64,000 bases of DNA from Prevotellaceae bacterium UBA4361 (GTDB lineage: Bacteria > Bacteroidota > Bacteroidia > Bacteroidales > Bacteroidaceae), in contig DGSN01000032.1 of the NCBI GenBank assembly GCA_002393575.1, positions 40,279 through 104,278 of the forward strand, written 5' to 3'. A program made the translations under genes and the position numbers. The notes beneath the pieces are model-generated. The model saw only the letters and a program-made list of their open reading frames with translations, was not told the DNA's origin and did no database searches. The stretch's first letter is position 1; each line of letters starts with the position of its first letter. Of this stretch, positions 15,944 to 25,592 are shown piece after piece.

Positions 15944-15986
15944 AAACCGCAGACTGAACGGTTTTGGAATGTTCAATCTGCGGTTT
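15944..15986 (-). terminator. Terminator hairpin of the secreted protein gene
   Basis: A 16-bp stem with one mismatch: AAACCGCAGACTGAAC (15944-15959) pairs with GTTCAATCTGCGGTTT (15971-15986). It lies just past the stop codon of the minus-strand gene at 16013 and, being symmetric, could also stop transcripts from the NRPS side. T-richness on the minus strand follows. Confidence 0.7.
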
Positions 15987-16012
15987 AAGAAATGTTTAGT
16001 GGGTGTGTAGTC

Positions 16013-19000
16013 TTACTTGATGAACACCTTCTTACCGTTGATAATGTTCATACCCTTCTGTGGTGCGTTGAGACGCTGACCTTGGATGTTGTAGATGGTT
16101 TGCTGACCAGCGTTGCCACTAAGGTTAGCAATACCTACAGTTTCATCGTTGCCGAGATAGAAGAGCTGGAAGTCATCGTAGATGAGCCAGTCGTTGCCGA
16201 TGGCTGCCGTCTTGCGGAGACCGATAGTTGCGTTGCCACCTGCCTTCACGTAGATGCGTACTGAGTTGTTGTAAGCCTCTGGGCTCTGGAGCAGACGGTT
16301 GTAGAATCCAGCCATAGAGGAAGGATAGTAATATACGTTGTCGCCATCCTGTACGCGGGTATCGAATGGATAAGCTGGTGATTCGAGGTTGATGTTCTGG
16401 AGGCAGTCGATAAGGTCGTCTTCGTTGAGCACAGTCTCTTCGCCTTCGAGGATGCAGATGGTGCCATCCCAGTCGGTTACGTAACCTGCATTCACAGCTT
16501 CTTCACTGTCCTTTGCGTTCCACCACTTGTCGAAGCTTGGAGTGGTCCACTTGCCGTCGCAAACAGACTTCACGTAGTTGGAGTTTTCTGTACCTCCGCT
16601 GCTTGCATAGATGATGGCGTTGTGGTTTTCCCAATTGTCGATGTCGGCATTTGCTGCCACCCACCAGTTGTAGTAAGGACCGCTTGTTGCATTGCCTACA
16701 TCGCCAGCGTCGCGATAGCAAGCACGTGCGCGGAACTCGTAGAGTCCTTCAGGAAGGTTCTTGATGGTCTGGTGAATATCGAATGGGGAAGCATTCCAGA
16801 TTTCAGCGTTCTGACGTCCGTAAGTGTTGACGGTAGGAGTAGCGCCTTCGGAAGTCCAGCCTACGGTTGGTCCTTCTGCCAAAGCTGGGTTGACGAGAAG
16901 GCTTGTCACTTCAACAGGATTGTCGAGCGTAGCCTTGTCAGCATTGAGTTCTGCAAAGATAGCCTTGTTGATGACTGCGCTGAGAGCGGACTCGTAGCGG
17001 TCGAGTTCTTCGATGGTAGCATAGTGGGTAGCGAGGTCAGCTGCCTGGGTAGCGATGGTAGTGTTTGCCTCGTCTGTGTTGTAAGAACGTGCCTTGTCAA
17101 CAGTTCTCATGTAAGACTCGTAAGCTGCATAAACCTTGTTGGCTTCTTCAGCATCCTTGTATGTGTCGTTTTCGCCATTACCCAAGTTGAGTGAGAACTG
17201 GAGTGCTGGTTCGATGATCGCATATTCTTCAGACTTATTGGAGTAGTTCTCCTGCATGGTGGCATACTTGCCAGGGAGGTCGAATGCAGTGGTGATGCGA
17301 GCAGCTTCTGAAGCGTACTTGTCTGCTTCCTTGACGATTTCGATAGCTTGGCTGTAAGCCTCTGGGCTGGTGATTGGCATGGAGATGGTGGCGAGGATGT
17401 CGTCAACGGCCTTGCGGTCGCCTGCCCATGTGAGGGAGCCTGCATACTTATTGTTGAGTTCTGCGATGCGGTCGTTCACAAGCTTAGAATAGTCTGGTGA
17501 TTCGCCGTAGTAGCGGAATGTGACACCAGTGTTGAGTGCCATTGAGTTGTGGTGATAACCGAGCGTAACGGTGCCTCCTGTTACCTGAAGGAAGTCGGTA
17601 GTGACATCTGTCCAGTCGCCACGACCATAGTAGCTCCAGTAGCCCTTGGATGTGGTGTTGTTGGCTTGAACCATCTTGTCGCCACACTGCAGGAATACAT
17701 ACTGGTTGAGGTCGGCTTCATTGCCTTCGTTAGCAAATGCGAACATACGGCCTTCGATAGTGTAGAATCCGTCAGGGAGATTGGTAACGACCTGCTTCAC
17801 CCAAATGTCACCAGTGTTAGGACCTGCGCACCAACCAGTGTAGATGCCGCAATAGCCTTTCAGCCACTGCACGTTGTTCTGCATACCGCCAATCCAACCG
17901 TTGAAGTTGTTCTGGAAAATCCATCGATTCTCGGCTTCCTTGCTGGTGGTGTAATCGACTTTGTCTGCCAATGGAACAAGCCACTGGTTCTCGTCGTCAT
18001 TCCACTGTTGTGCAATTTCCACATTGCATTCGTCGTTTGGATGATGTGCGCCCCAGGTATCTTCAATCTCCTGTGGGAACTTGTACTCGCCATCGCGGAA
18101 GGTTGGTGTATATTCCTGGTTCACGAACCAAGGGCAGGAGATGACGTTTGTCACGTCGATAAAGCCATCAGCGTTCTTGTCCTGAGAGAGTACGTAGTTG
18201 ACACGTGCCTGTGCGAGGGCATTGGCTGCGTCGAGGTAACCCTGAACGGAGAAGATGGTCTGTTCACCTTCGCCGTCACCCAGTGCTGACTTAGCAGTGG
18301 CGATAGCAGCTTCAAGCTGTGCCTTTTCTGGATAGTCAGTCACTTGAAGGAGTCCTTCGCAAACGGTTACGAGGTAGTCCATGTTCTGAACCTTCACACG
18401 TGCCACTTGGAAGTCTTCGATATAGCTGTTCACCAAGTCGAGAGCTGCATACACTTCATCGAGTGTGGAATTGTTTGGGTCAACGTCGATTTCTCCAACG
18501 AGCTCCTCAAGAAGTGCTGCCAAAGAAGGATAGCTGTCGCCTATCACGTCAGCAAGATTTTCAGCAGCATCGACAGCTGTGTTGAACTTAGTAAGTGCTA
18601 CTACCTTCTTTGCATCGTCGTCGTAGTCACCTTCCCAAGTGATGCGGAAATTGTTCCACCATACCTGGTCTTGAGCTTGCTCTACTTGCTTGGAGATACC
18701 AATGCGGATGGTCATTTCCTCTGGCACAGCAAAGAGGACTTCGTTTTCTCCGAACTTGCCATTTTCGAAGAAAGCGGTAGCACCGTCGTGGCAAGAAGGA
18801 GCATAGTAGGTGTTGCCATCCTTAGATGTCTGCTTCTGGTCGTTCTGCCAACCATCATGCTGATAATAGGATTCTGTAGATTTTGACCCCCAGAGGGACA
18901 TAATCTTGGTTTCATAGCGCTCATCGCCAACCTGCACATAGAGGTAGGCGTTCTGAGTAGGTGTGCCTGCATCCCAGTTGCGGAAAGAGACGTTTGCATC

Positions 19001-19345
19001 TCCTTCACGATAGAGTGCCTGAACGGTGAGGTTGTAAAGACCTGCAGGAATGGTGAATTCCTGATAAACGTCCCACTGAGGAATGTTGTAAGTTCCCCAA
19101 GTGACAGCAGGGCGTTCATAATCAGAGTTAGCGAACTCCCAACGAGTATCAGAGCCAGAGGTACCAGCCTGATAGTCGAAGCCCTTCCAAGCAGGATTGT
19201 CCATATCCTCTTGGTCACCGGTTGTGGCTTTCCAGTTCAGCAGATTGGTTACGTCCTGACCCTCTTTCCAACCAGAGGTGTCCTGAGCGTATGCACCCAA
19301 TGCCAAACCAGCCAAAAGCGAAAGCGTAAAGACTCTTTTTTTCAT
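16013..19345 (-). CDS. Large secreted protein with repeated beta domains and T9SS-like C-terminal tail
   Basis: A 1110-residue acidic, aromatic-rich protein. The signal peptide is MKKRVFTLSLLAGLALGAYA. At least three related beta-sandwich segments, each centred on a G-L/F-Y-x-(L/I/F) strand (LPDGFYTIEGRMF, LPEGLYEFRARACY, AGLYNLTVQALY), alternate with helical linkers (about residues 250-370 and 640-820). The final 40 residues (TIYNIQGQRLNAPQKGMNI... NGKKVFIK) resemble the sorting tail of T9SS cargo, so surface attachment or release is likely. The beta domains look carbohydrate-binding-like, but no enzyme motif is visible and I assign no function. A promoter-like sequence lies at 19439-19473 and a terminator at 15944-15986. 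Confidence 0.8.
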   Translation of the reverse strand: MKKRVFTLSLLAGLALGAYAQDTSGWKEGQDVTNLLNWKATTGDQEDMDNPAWKGFDYQAGTSGSDTRWEFANSDYERPAVTWGTYNIPQWDVYQEFTIPAGLYNLTVQALYREGDANVSFRNWDAGTPTQNAYLYVQVGDERYETKIMSLWGSKSTESYYQHDGWQNDQKQTSKDGNTYYAPSCHDGATAFFENGKFGENEVLFAVPEEMTIRIGISKQVEQAQDQVWWNNFRITWEGDYDDDAKKVVALTKFNTAVDAAENLADVIGDSYPSLAALLEELVGEIDVDPNNSTLDEVYAALDLVNSYIEDFQVARVKVQNMDYLVTVCEGLLQVTDYPEKAQLEAAIATAKSALGDGEGEQTIFSVQGYLDAANALAQARVNYVLSQDKNADGFIDVTNVISCPWFVNQEYTPTFRDGEYKFPQEIEDTWGAHHPNDECNVEIAQQWNDDENQWLVPLADKVDYTTSKEAENRWIFQNNFNGWIGGMQNNVQWLKGYCGIYTGWCAGPNTGDIWVKQVVTNLPDGFYTIEGRMFAFANEGNEADLNQYVFLQCGDKMVQANNTTSKGYWSYYGRGDWTDVTTDFLQVTGGTVTLGYHHNSMALNTGVTFRYYGESPDYSKLVNDRIAELNNKYAGSLTWAGDRKAVDDILATISMPITSPEAYSQAIEIVKEADKYASEAARITTAFDLPGKYATMQENYSNKSEEYAIIEPALQFSLNLGNGENDTYKDAEEANKVYAAYESYMRTVDKARSYNTDEANTTIATQAADLATHYATIEELDRYESALSAVINKAIFAELNADKATLDNPVEVTSLLVNPALAEGPTVGWTSEGATPTVNTYGRQNAEIWNASPFDIHQTIKNLPEGLYEFRARACYRDAGDVGNATSGPYYNWWVAANADIDNWENHNAIIYASSGGTENSNYVKSVCDGKWTTPSFDKWWNAKDSEEAVNAGYVTDWDGTICILEGEETVLNEDDLIDCLQNINLESPAYPFDTRVQDGDNVYYYPSSMAGFYNRLLQSPEAYNNSVRIYVKAGGNATIGLRKTAAIGNDWLIYDDFQLFYLGNDETVGIANLSGNAGQQTIYNIQGQRLNAPQKGMNIINGKKVFIK

Positions 19346-19438
19346 AACGTTTTTCTTTTTAGTTTGTGGATTAGTTAATATGATTGATAAAAAAAAGTGT
19401 TTCTAAAATGGGATTCCTTCATCTATTAGGTATGTTCC

Positions 19439-19473
19439 CAAATAGTATTAATATCGAATAAAATTTTTGCAAA
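19439..19473 (-). promoter_or_regulatory. Putative promoter of the secreted protein gene
   Basis: On the minus strand TTTG is followed after about 22 bases by TACTATTTG, a near match to the -33/-7 pattern with one extra base in the -7 box. The surrounding sequence is A/T-rich and there is a leader of about 90 bases. Confidence 0.35.
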
Positions 19474-19583
19474 AGACGGAATTTCTCGTTGAATTCGCTA
19501 TAAAATTGGAAACAAATACTTTTAAATTTGTAACACGGAACAAAAAAATGTAAATTTTATCCTATCTAAAGAGGAAAAGAAGA

Positions 19584-19745
19584 AAATGAAGAATGAAAAT
19601 TAAATGAAAAATGGAGAATGGAGATTGAAGAATAATAAAATGAAGAATGAAGAATGGATTTTACCCTGCTCTTTGGATGAGTAATTTTCATTCTTCATTC
19701 TTCATTTTTCATTCTTCATTCGGAGCGAAGCGTCTATTCTTCATT
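19584..19745. repeat. 'gaagaatg' interspersed element, copy R1
   Basis: The core ATTTTACCCTGCTCTTTGGA is flanked by runs of gaagaatg on one side and cattcttc on the other, so the whole can form a long imperfect hairpin. A cggagcgaagcg string follows. It lies between the stop codon of atpG and the secreted protein gene, both on the minus strand. Copies R2-R4 have the same orientation. Confidence 0.85.
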
Positions 19746-19754
19746 TATTAATGA

Positions 19755-20624
19755 CTACTCTACTTTGCCGCCCATGATGTCGATGAGTTCGTTAGTGATG
19801 GCTTGCTGACGTGTTTTGTTGTAGAGGAGGGTGAGTTCTTTGAGCAAGTCATTGGCATTGTCATCGGCTGTTTGCATGGCAAGCATACGAGCTGCGTGTT
19901 CGGAGGTGAAGGAATCAAGAAGTGTACCATAGACTTCTGCATTCAACAGACGAGGATGAAGGGCTTGAACGAGTTCATCGGCACTTGGCTCAGTGAGGAA
20001 AGGATTGTCGGCTTCCACTTTTCCGACTTTCGGAGGGGATAATGTGAGTTCCTTGACGGTAACAACTTGACTACCCATCGACTTGAAATGGTGAAAGACG
20101 AATTCGACAGTATCTATACTACCCTCCTGATAAAGCTGAAGTATCTGGACGGTGAACTGCGACACGGCTTCGAACGGGTCACCTTTCTCCAATTTGTCCA
20201 TCAAACCGACAAAGTCGGTGATGCATGGTTGCTGTTCTTTTTTCAACTCATGGTTGATTTTTTTCCCAACAGGAATCAACTGGAGCTTGGCTCCTCGGCG
20301 TGTCCATTCATCAATTCGTTTGAAAGTGGCTTTCGAGAGGTTGCTATTGAATGCTCCGCATAGTCCGCTATTGCTGGCTATGGGAATGAGCAACACACTC
20401 TTCTGCTTTTTCTCGTCTGCTGAAGTGCTTACCTCCTCATCGGTAGCTGCACAACCGAGGTCGTTGAGGATGGAACGCAATTGCTCCATATAGCACAGGA
20501 AATTCTCAGTCATGCCCTGTGTGCGATGCAACTTGGCAGATGCTATCATACGCATGGCAGATGTGATTTTCTGCGTGGATTGTATGGACGCTATGCGGCT
20601 TTTTATCTCTTTGAGTGAAGGCAT
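19755..20624 (-). CDS. atpG: F1Fo ATP synthase gamma subunit
   Basis: 289 residues, the central rotor stalk of F1. The N-terminal signature PSLKEIKSRIASIQSTQKIT and the C-terminal coiled coil ending ARQQ-like TRQQAITNELIDIMGG are typical of gamma subunits. Start taken at MPSLKEIK (20624) rather than the longer in-frame start at 20648. It is the last gene of the atp operon, about 118 bases after atpA. Repeat R1 begins just past its stop codon. Confidence 0.95.
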   Translation of the reverse strand: MPSLKEIKSRIASIQSTQKITSAMRMIASAKLHRTQGMTENFLCYMEQLRSILNDLGCAATDEEVSTSADEKKQKSVLLIPIASNSGLCGAFNSNLSKATFKRIDEWTRRGAKLQLIPVGKKINHELKKEQQPCITDFVGLMDKLEKGDPFEAVSQFTVQILQLYQEGSIDTVEFVFHHFKSMGSQVVTVKELTLSPPKVGKVEADNPFLTEPSADELVQALHPRLLNAEVYGTLLDSFTSEHAARMLAMQTADDNANDLLKELTLLYNKTRQQAITNELIDIMGGKVE

Positions 20625-20742
20625 AAAACTTCGAAAGTTAAAAATCAAAAACTAAAAGGTGAAAAGATTATTCAACCTCAACCATAATAATACCTTCCCA
20701 ATGGCTGTGATTGTTATGGTCTTAATTTTTAATTTTTATTTA

Positions 20743-22332
20743 CTAAGATACAGTGATGCTGGCAGCAACAGAATCGAGGATGTGAGTTACATTGTCGTCG
20801 ATTTTGCCACTCTTGAGTACATCGAGCACATCAGCACGATGGAGAGTGCGAAGAAGTTCGAGGAACTTGGTTTCGAAGGTATCGACCTGCTCCAATGGGA
20901 TGTTACGAAGGAGTCCATGAGTTCCACAATAGAGGATGGCTATCTGTTCCTCGACTGGCATAGGGTTGTACTGCTTCTGGATGAGCAGACGGGAATTCTT
21001 CCTACCCTTATCGATGGTGAATGCTGTAACAGGGTCCATGTCACCACCAAACTTGGTGAAGGACTCAAGCTCGCGATATTGTGCCTGGTCGATTTTTAGG
21101 GTTCCCGACACTTTCTTCATCGACTTCAGCTGTGCATTACCTCCTACACGACTGACAGAAATACCGACATTGATGGCTGGGCGCACACCTTGGTTGAAAA
21201 GATTGGTTTCGAGGAATATCTGACCGTCGGTGATGGAAATGACATTGGTAGGGATATATGCCGACACATCGCCAGCCTGGGTTTCGATGATTGGGAGTGC
21301 CGTGAGCGAACCGCCACCACGCACCTTGCCTTTGAGACAATCAGGCAGGTCGTTCATTTGTTCTGCCACTTCCTGTTGGGAGATGATTTTTGCTGCACGC
21401 TCCAAGAGGCGGGAATGGAGATAGAAGATGTCGCCTGGATAGGCTTCACGGCCTGAAGGACGCTTGAGGATGAGGGACACTTCACGGTATGCAACAGCCT
21501 GCTTGCTGAGGTCGTCATAGACCACAAGGGCATGCCTACCGGTATCACGATAATACTCTCCAATGGCAGCTCCGGCAAACGGTGCGAAATACTGCATGGC
21601 TGCAGGGTCGGAAGCCGTGGCTGAAACAACGATGGTGTAATCCATAGCACCCTTGTCTTGCAAAGTCTTGACGATGGTGGCAACAGTGGAACCTTTCTGT
21701 CCTACAGCCACATAGATGCAATAGACTGGCTTGCCTGCCTCAAAGTTGGCACGCTGGTTGATGATGGTGTCGATAGCAATGGATGTCTTGCCTGTCTGAC
21801 GGTCGCCAATAATCAACTCACGCTGTCCTCTGCCTATAGGAATCATGGCATCAACAGCCTTCAGACCTGTTTGCAAAGGTTCGTTGACGGGTTGTCGGAA
21901 AATAACACCAGGTGCTTTTCGCTCCAAAGGCATGTGGAGGACTTGGCCAACGATGTCGCCCTTTCCGTCGATAGGATTGCCGAGTGTGTCAACCACTCGT
22001 CCCACCATTTCCTCGCATACAGGAATGCTGGCAATACGTCCCGTGCGTTTCACGACATCGCCTTCCTCGATGTTGTCGGTAGGACCGAGCAACACCGCAC
22101 CGACATTGTCTTCTTCGAGATTCATGACGATGGCTTCCATTCCGTTGTCGAACTGCAAGAGTTCGCCTGCCTCAGCATTGCGCAAACCATAGGCACGCAC
22201 CACGCCATCGCTCACGGTGAGCACGGTGCCGACTTCGGTTTCGTTGCCAAGACTTTCGGTGTCGTCTTCTATGTTGGTGAGCTGTTGTCGCAACATAGCA
22301 GTGACTTCGCTAACTTTTATTTGGTCAGACAT
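20743..22332 (-). CDS. atpA: F1Fo ATP synthase alpha subunit
   Basis: 529 residues. The non-catalytic nucleotide-binding subunit of F1, with P-loop GDRQTGKTS near residue 172 and the family string PAINVGISVSRVGG. Length is close to other Bacteroidota alpha subunits. It follows atpH with about 47 bases between them and precedes atpG. Confidence 0.97.
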   Translation of the reverse strand: MSDQIKVSEVTAMLRQQLTNIEDDTESLGNETEVGTVLTVSDGVVRAYGLRNAEAGELLQFDNGMEAIVMNLEEDNVGAVLLGPTDNIEEGDVVKRTGRIASIPVCEEMVGRVVDTLGNPIDGKGDIVGQVLHMPLERKAPGVIFRQPVNEPLQTGLKAVDAMIPIGRGQRELIIGDRQTGKTSIAIDTIINQRANFEAGKPVYCIYVAVGQKGSTVATIVKTLQDKGAMDYTIVVSATASDPAAMQYFAPFAGAAIGEYYRDTGRHALVVYDDLSKQAVAYREVSLILKRPSGREAYPGDIFYLHSRLLERAAKIISQQEVAEQMNDLPDCLKGKVRGGGSLTALPIIETQAGDVSAYIPTNVISITDGQIFLETNLFNQGVRPAINVGISVSRVGGNAQLKSMKKVSGTLKIDQAQYRELESFTKFGGDMDPVTAFTIDKGRKNSRLLIQKQYNPMPVEEQIAILYCGTHGLLRNIPLEQVDTFETKFLELLRTLHRADVLDVLKSGKIDDNVTHILDSVAASITVS

Positions 22333-22379
22333 TATTTATATTTGTAGATGTAGAATAGAATAAAAAAATGAAATGAGTT

Positions 22380-22961
22380 CTAACAGAGTTTGGCACGGAT
22401 GCGCTCCAAACGTGTTCGGAAACTATGGTCGTAGCGATGCTCGCCTATGCGAAGTCGGAAACCACCCAAGAGGGACGGAATGACACGACATTCGCACTCC
22501 ACCTCTCGATGTGTGTGAGCCTTGACACGCTCGATGAGTTTCTGCACAATGCTATCGTCAACCGCAACAGCTGTTTCAAACACTACCCTATCAATTTTAC
22601 GTTCCTCACGGTAGAGGTCTTGATAAACAAGGGTAATGAGACGAAGCTTGTTCTCGCGGTTATGTTCAAGCAACAGACGGAGAAAACAAGTGTAAAGCGT
22701 GGACTGATAGCTTTCCGAACTTGGTGCAACGCCAGCCTTGACCCATGCCCCTGCATTCACTCCCGATGCCATGACAAGCAACTGGAACTTGCGGTCTTTG
22801 GAAATGCGAGGATTCACCAAAGCAATCTGCAATTCGGGGGTCGCCTTCATGTTAGCATAGAGCACACCAAGATGTTCGTAGATTTCATCATCTACGAACT
22901 GCGCCTTGGCTTCCTCGTACAAAGCACGTGCATATCGTGTGGCAATGCTTCCTTGAATCAT
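22380..22961 (-). CDS. atpH: F1Fo ATP synthase delta subunit
   Basis: 193 residues, the peripheral-stalk connector (OSCP homologue). The start MIQGSIATRYARALYEEA is a recognisable delta N-terminus, and the C-terminal pattern ...LLGGFRLRIGEHRYDHSFRTRL fits the family. It overlaps atpF by 4 bases (ATGA), implying translational coupling. Confidence 0.95.
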   Translation of the reverse strand: MIQGSIATRYARALYEEAKAQFVDDEIYEHLGVLYANMKATPELQIALVNPRISKDRKFQLLVMASGVNAGAWVKAGVAPSSESYQSTLYTCFLRLLLEHNRENKLRLITLVYQDLYREERKIDRVVFETAVAVDDSIVQKLIERVKAHTHREVECECRVIPSLLGGFRLRIGEHRYDHSFRTRLERIRAKLC

Positions 22962-23443
22962 AACTTCTCAATCATGCGTTCGATGGCTTTCTTCTGCTCA
23001 GCACTGTTGCTCATCTTCTCGCTCAAAACCTTTTCAGCAATGTCGATGGCAAGTGTGGCTACCTCACTCCGAACCTCGCGCAGTGCCTTTTCCTTCTCAG
23101 CAGTAATGCGAGCCGTGGCATCGTCAACAATCTGCTGGGCAGAAGTGCGGGCCTCGTCTTGTGCTGCTTGAAGAATCCTCTGCTTCTCTTGCATGGCAGC
23201 AGAAATGATTTCCTTCTGCTGTGCCTTGGCTTCTGCCAAAAGCTTCTCGCCCTCCTCCTGAATAGAAGCCAAACGCTCGTTGGCTTCCTTGGCTGAGACG
23301 AGAGATGCTTCGATGAATTCCTTCCGCTTGTTAATGGCATTGACAATCACGGGAAAGCCAAACTTTGCCAGGAGAAAGAAAACAATGAGAAACGAAAGCA
23401 CCATCCAAAAAAGCAGTCCTGGATCTGGTGTAAGTAGGTTCAT
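22958..23443 (-). CDS. atpF: F1Fo ATP synthase b subunit
   Basis: 161 residues. A single N-terminal membrane helix (about residues 8-30, GLLFWMVLSFLIVFFLL) is followed by a long charged coiled coil, the standard b-subunit layout. ATG at 23443 (MNLLTPDPG) is preferred over an upstream TTG. It overlaps atpH by 4 bases. Confidence 0.95.
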   Translation of the reverse strand: MNLLTPDPGLLFWMVLSFLIVFFLLAKFGFPVIVNAINKRKEFIEASLVSAKEANERLASIQEEGEKLLAEAKAQQKEIISAAMQEKQRILQAAQDEARTSAQQIVDDATARITAEKEKALREVRSEVATLAIDIAEKVLSEKMSNSAEQKKAIERMIEKL

Positions 23444-23488
23444 CTGAAACAAAATTTAATCTTGCTGCTGATGCTGCAAGAACGGTGA

Positions 23489-23731
23489 TTACATCACGAC
23501 TACCAACAGACAAACAACGATAGCGAAGAGGGCTGCACCCTCGACGAATGCTGCTGTCAGAATCATGGATGAACGAATGTCGCCTGCTGCTGATGGCTGG
23601 CGAGCAATACTTTCAACGGATGACTTACCAATGTTTCCAATACCGTATGCTGCACCAATGACAGCGATAGCAGCACCAAGAGCTGCACCTGCTTTTGCAA
23701 GGCCTACGCCTGCGATAGATTCCAAAATCAT
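23489..23731 (-). CDS. atpE: F1Fo ATP synthase c subunit
   Basis: 80 residues, the membrane rotor ring. There are two hydrophobic helices joined by the polar loop ARQPSA. The ion-binding carboxylate is Glu64 in AAFVEGAALF. The residues that usually go with sodium binding (a Gln in helix 1 and Ser/Thr right after the Glu) are not present, so proton coupling is more likely. That is inference from family rules. ATG at 23731 is chosen because the longer frame adds a polar N-terminus not seen in c subunits. Confidence 0.95.
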   Translation of the reverse strand: MILESIAGVGLAKAGAALGAAIAVIGAAYGIGNIGKSSVESIARQPSAAGDIRSSMILTAAFVEGAALFAIVVCLLVVVM

Positions 23732-23838
23732 AATATTTGAGTTTTTATAAGTTGTTAATATGCTTCTTATTATTAGGGGCTGTGAAAAGAATTTCACAGA
23801 ACGGTGAATGAATTTACATAAAGGTGATTGTTCTACGA

Positions 23839-24849
23839 TTATTCGCTATGGGCAATGCCAATGAAGGTGGCAGTGAGCATCGTGAAGACGTATGCCTGAA
23901 TAAATGCCACAAGAAGCTCCAAGCAATTCATGAAGATACTGAATGCCACACCCACAACTGTCATGGAACTGTTGATGCCTGCACCTGCCTGAGCTGTGAT
24001 AAACACCAAACTACTGAGTGAAAGAATGACTACATGCCCTGCCAAGATGTTGGCAAATAGACGGATAGTGAGCGAGAACGGTTTGGTGAACACACCCACA
24101 AACTCAATGGTTGGCATGAGTGGAAACGCCTTGAGGAATAGAGGAACGTCAGGCCAAAAAATGCTCTTGTAGTAACCTTTCGGCGCAAAGAAATTGATTG
24201 CAATGAATGCAGAGACAGCTAACGTGAGTGGCACTGCTATATTTCCTGTGAGGTTGGCACCTCCAGGGAAGATTGGTATCAATCCTAAGAGATTACATGT
24301 CAGAATAAAGAAAAAGACAGTAAGCAGATAGTTGAGGAATTTTTGGTAGCCATGTCCAATACTCGACTTGATGACATCATTCTCAACGAAACCGACCACC
24401 ACTTCCATCGCACCAACAAATCCTCCTGGGGCTTTCTTATAGCCATGCTTCTTGTACCAATGTGCCAATCCAAGAAAAACGGAAAGCAGGATAGCGCAGA
24501 CGATAAACAACTCAAGGACATTCTTTGTGATACTGATGTCGAAAGGCCGTTCACCCTGTGCATTGACTATCTTGCCAGCGTATTGACCTTCAGCAGCAAT
24601 GTGATAGCCCTTGCATTCTTGTCCATGTTCTATTTGATTCGACATGAAAGTGGTGACACCTCCTTTTTCGATAAGGATACAAGGCAGAGGAATGACACAG
24701 CCTTTGGCAATGTGCCACTCATAACTATCGCCCAAATGCTCAAAAATCAATTCCGACACATTAACACCTCCCTCTTTTTCCGCTGCACGCACAGGCAGGG
24801 AAACACAAGTGAGGAGCGTCAGGAAAAATATGTAGAGAATTTTCTTCAT
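23839..24849 (-). CDS. atpB: F1Fo ATP synthase a subunit with N-terminal extension
   Basis: 336 residues, longer than the enterobacterial a subunit because of about 110 extra N-terminal residues: a signal-like segment (MKKILYIFFLTLLTCVSLPVRA) and a periplasmic domain. Such extended a subunits are usual in Bacteroidota. The membrane part carries the essential Arg in PFSLTIRLFANILAGH. It follows the small AtpI-like gene, with about 145 bases of low-complexity sequence between them. Confidence 0.95.
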   Translation of the reverse strand: MKKILYIFFLTLLTCVSLPVRAAEKEGGVNVSELIFEHLGDSYEWHIAKGCVIPLPCILIEKGGVTTFMSNQIEHGQECKGYHIAAEGQYAGKIVNAQGERPFDISITKNVLELFIVCAILLSVFLGLAHWYKKHGYKKAPGGFVGAMEVVVGFVENDVIKSSIGHGYQKFLNYLLTVFFFILTCNLLGLIPIFPGGANLTGNIAVPLTLAVSAFIAINFFAPKGYYKSIFWPDVPLFLKAFPLMPTIEFVGVFTKPFSLTIRLFANILAGHVVILSLSSLVFITAQAGAGINSSMTVVGVAFSIFMNCLELLVAFIQAYVFTMLTATFIGIAHSE

Positions 24850-24993
24850 TTATCAATATCTTTTGAAAAGTCAAAGGCGAAAAGAAGGACTAAGGACAAG
24901 TTTGTGAAAAGTGAAAAATGAAAAGTGAAAAATTCAATTCGGCAAAATCGCTTCACGCTTCTCTGTACGAGCTTCACTTTCAGACCTCAGTCC
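24850..24993. repeat. Low-complexity repeat spacer inside the atp operon
   Basis: The gap contains three close copies of gtgaaaa(g/a)tg followed by CGCTTCACGCTTC. It is the same kind of sequence that forms the in-frame insert of the phosphatase gene at 2864-2988. No gene is visible. Confidence 0.6.
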
Positions 24994-25380
24994 TTAGGTC
25001 TTGGGCCTTTTTGTCACAACGTATGTTTCAGCCACGAGGTTCAAGAAATAAAACAGCACGGCACTCACCACAAACGGTACAGTATGCTCTTGATAGCAGA
25101 GAAGATACACGGCAATGAGGACGATGGTGATTATCATTTTGACAAGTTTGGAAACAAACAGCACTTTCACGAACAATCGACTCGGCACTGCGGTGTCGCT
25201 CTTGTCCCGACCATATCGTTCAAGGACAAACGACTGCACCATCTCCATCACCCAGTAAACCACCAATACGACAGGATAGGCATCGAACCAATACTGTGGA
25301 AACCAAAGCTTGCAAGCAATGCCAAGCAATACGCCCACCACGAACACGACCGTTGCCCATGCCTGTAGCTTTACTCGCAT
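24994..25380 (-). CDS. AtpI-like four-helix membrane protein of the ATP synthase operon
   Basis: 128 residues with four hydrophobic segments (about 8-24, 35-50, 72-92 and 100-117). Its position between atpC and atpB matches the small membrane protein commonly found in Bacteroidota atp operons, usually likened to AtpI, an assembly helper for the c ring. Its sequence is poorly conserved, so the assignment is mainly by context. Its start overlaps the end of atpC by 10 bases. Confidence 0.7.
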   Translation of the reverse strand: MRVKLQAWATVVFVVGVLLGIACKLWFPQYWFDAYPVVLVVYWVMEMVQSFVLERYGRDKSDTAVPSRLFVKVLFVSKLVKMIITIVLIAVYLLCYQEHTVPFVVSAVLFYFLNLVAETYVVTKRPKT

Positions 25381-25592
25381 ACCACCGTGATTTTGTCGTC
25401 CTTAATTCTCACCACACCGTCACCACAGGATATCTCGCCCTTGTCGGTGACTGCAGTGCCACGCCGTACCTCAGCAATCATGGGGGCATGGCCCGGCAAA
25501 AACTCCATCAATCCCTTAGCGGAAAGAAACTGGAAACGCTGCACCTCGCCTTCGTAGGAAACGCCATTGGGTGTGATGACACTTAGAATCAT
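25371..25592 (-). CDS. atpC: F1Fo ATP synthase epsilon subunit, short form
   Basis: 73 residues. It holds only the N-terminal beta-sandwich (MILSVITPNGVSYEGEV..., LPGHAPMIAEVRRG) and lacks the C-terminal helical hairpin that inhibits ATP hydrolysis in longer epsilon subunits. Short epsilon subunits are known in Bacteroidota. It overlaps atpD by 4 bases (ATGA) and the following membrane protein gene by 10. Confidence 0.92.
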   Translation of the reverse strand: MILSVITPNGVSYEGEVQRFQFLSAKGLMEFLPGHAPMIAEVRRGTAVTDKGEISCGDGVVRIKDDKITVVCE

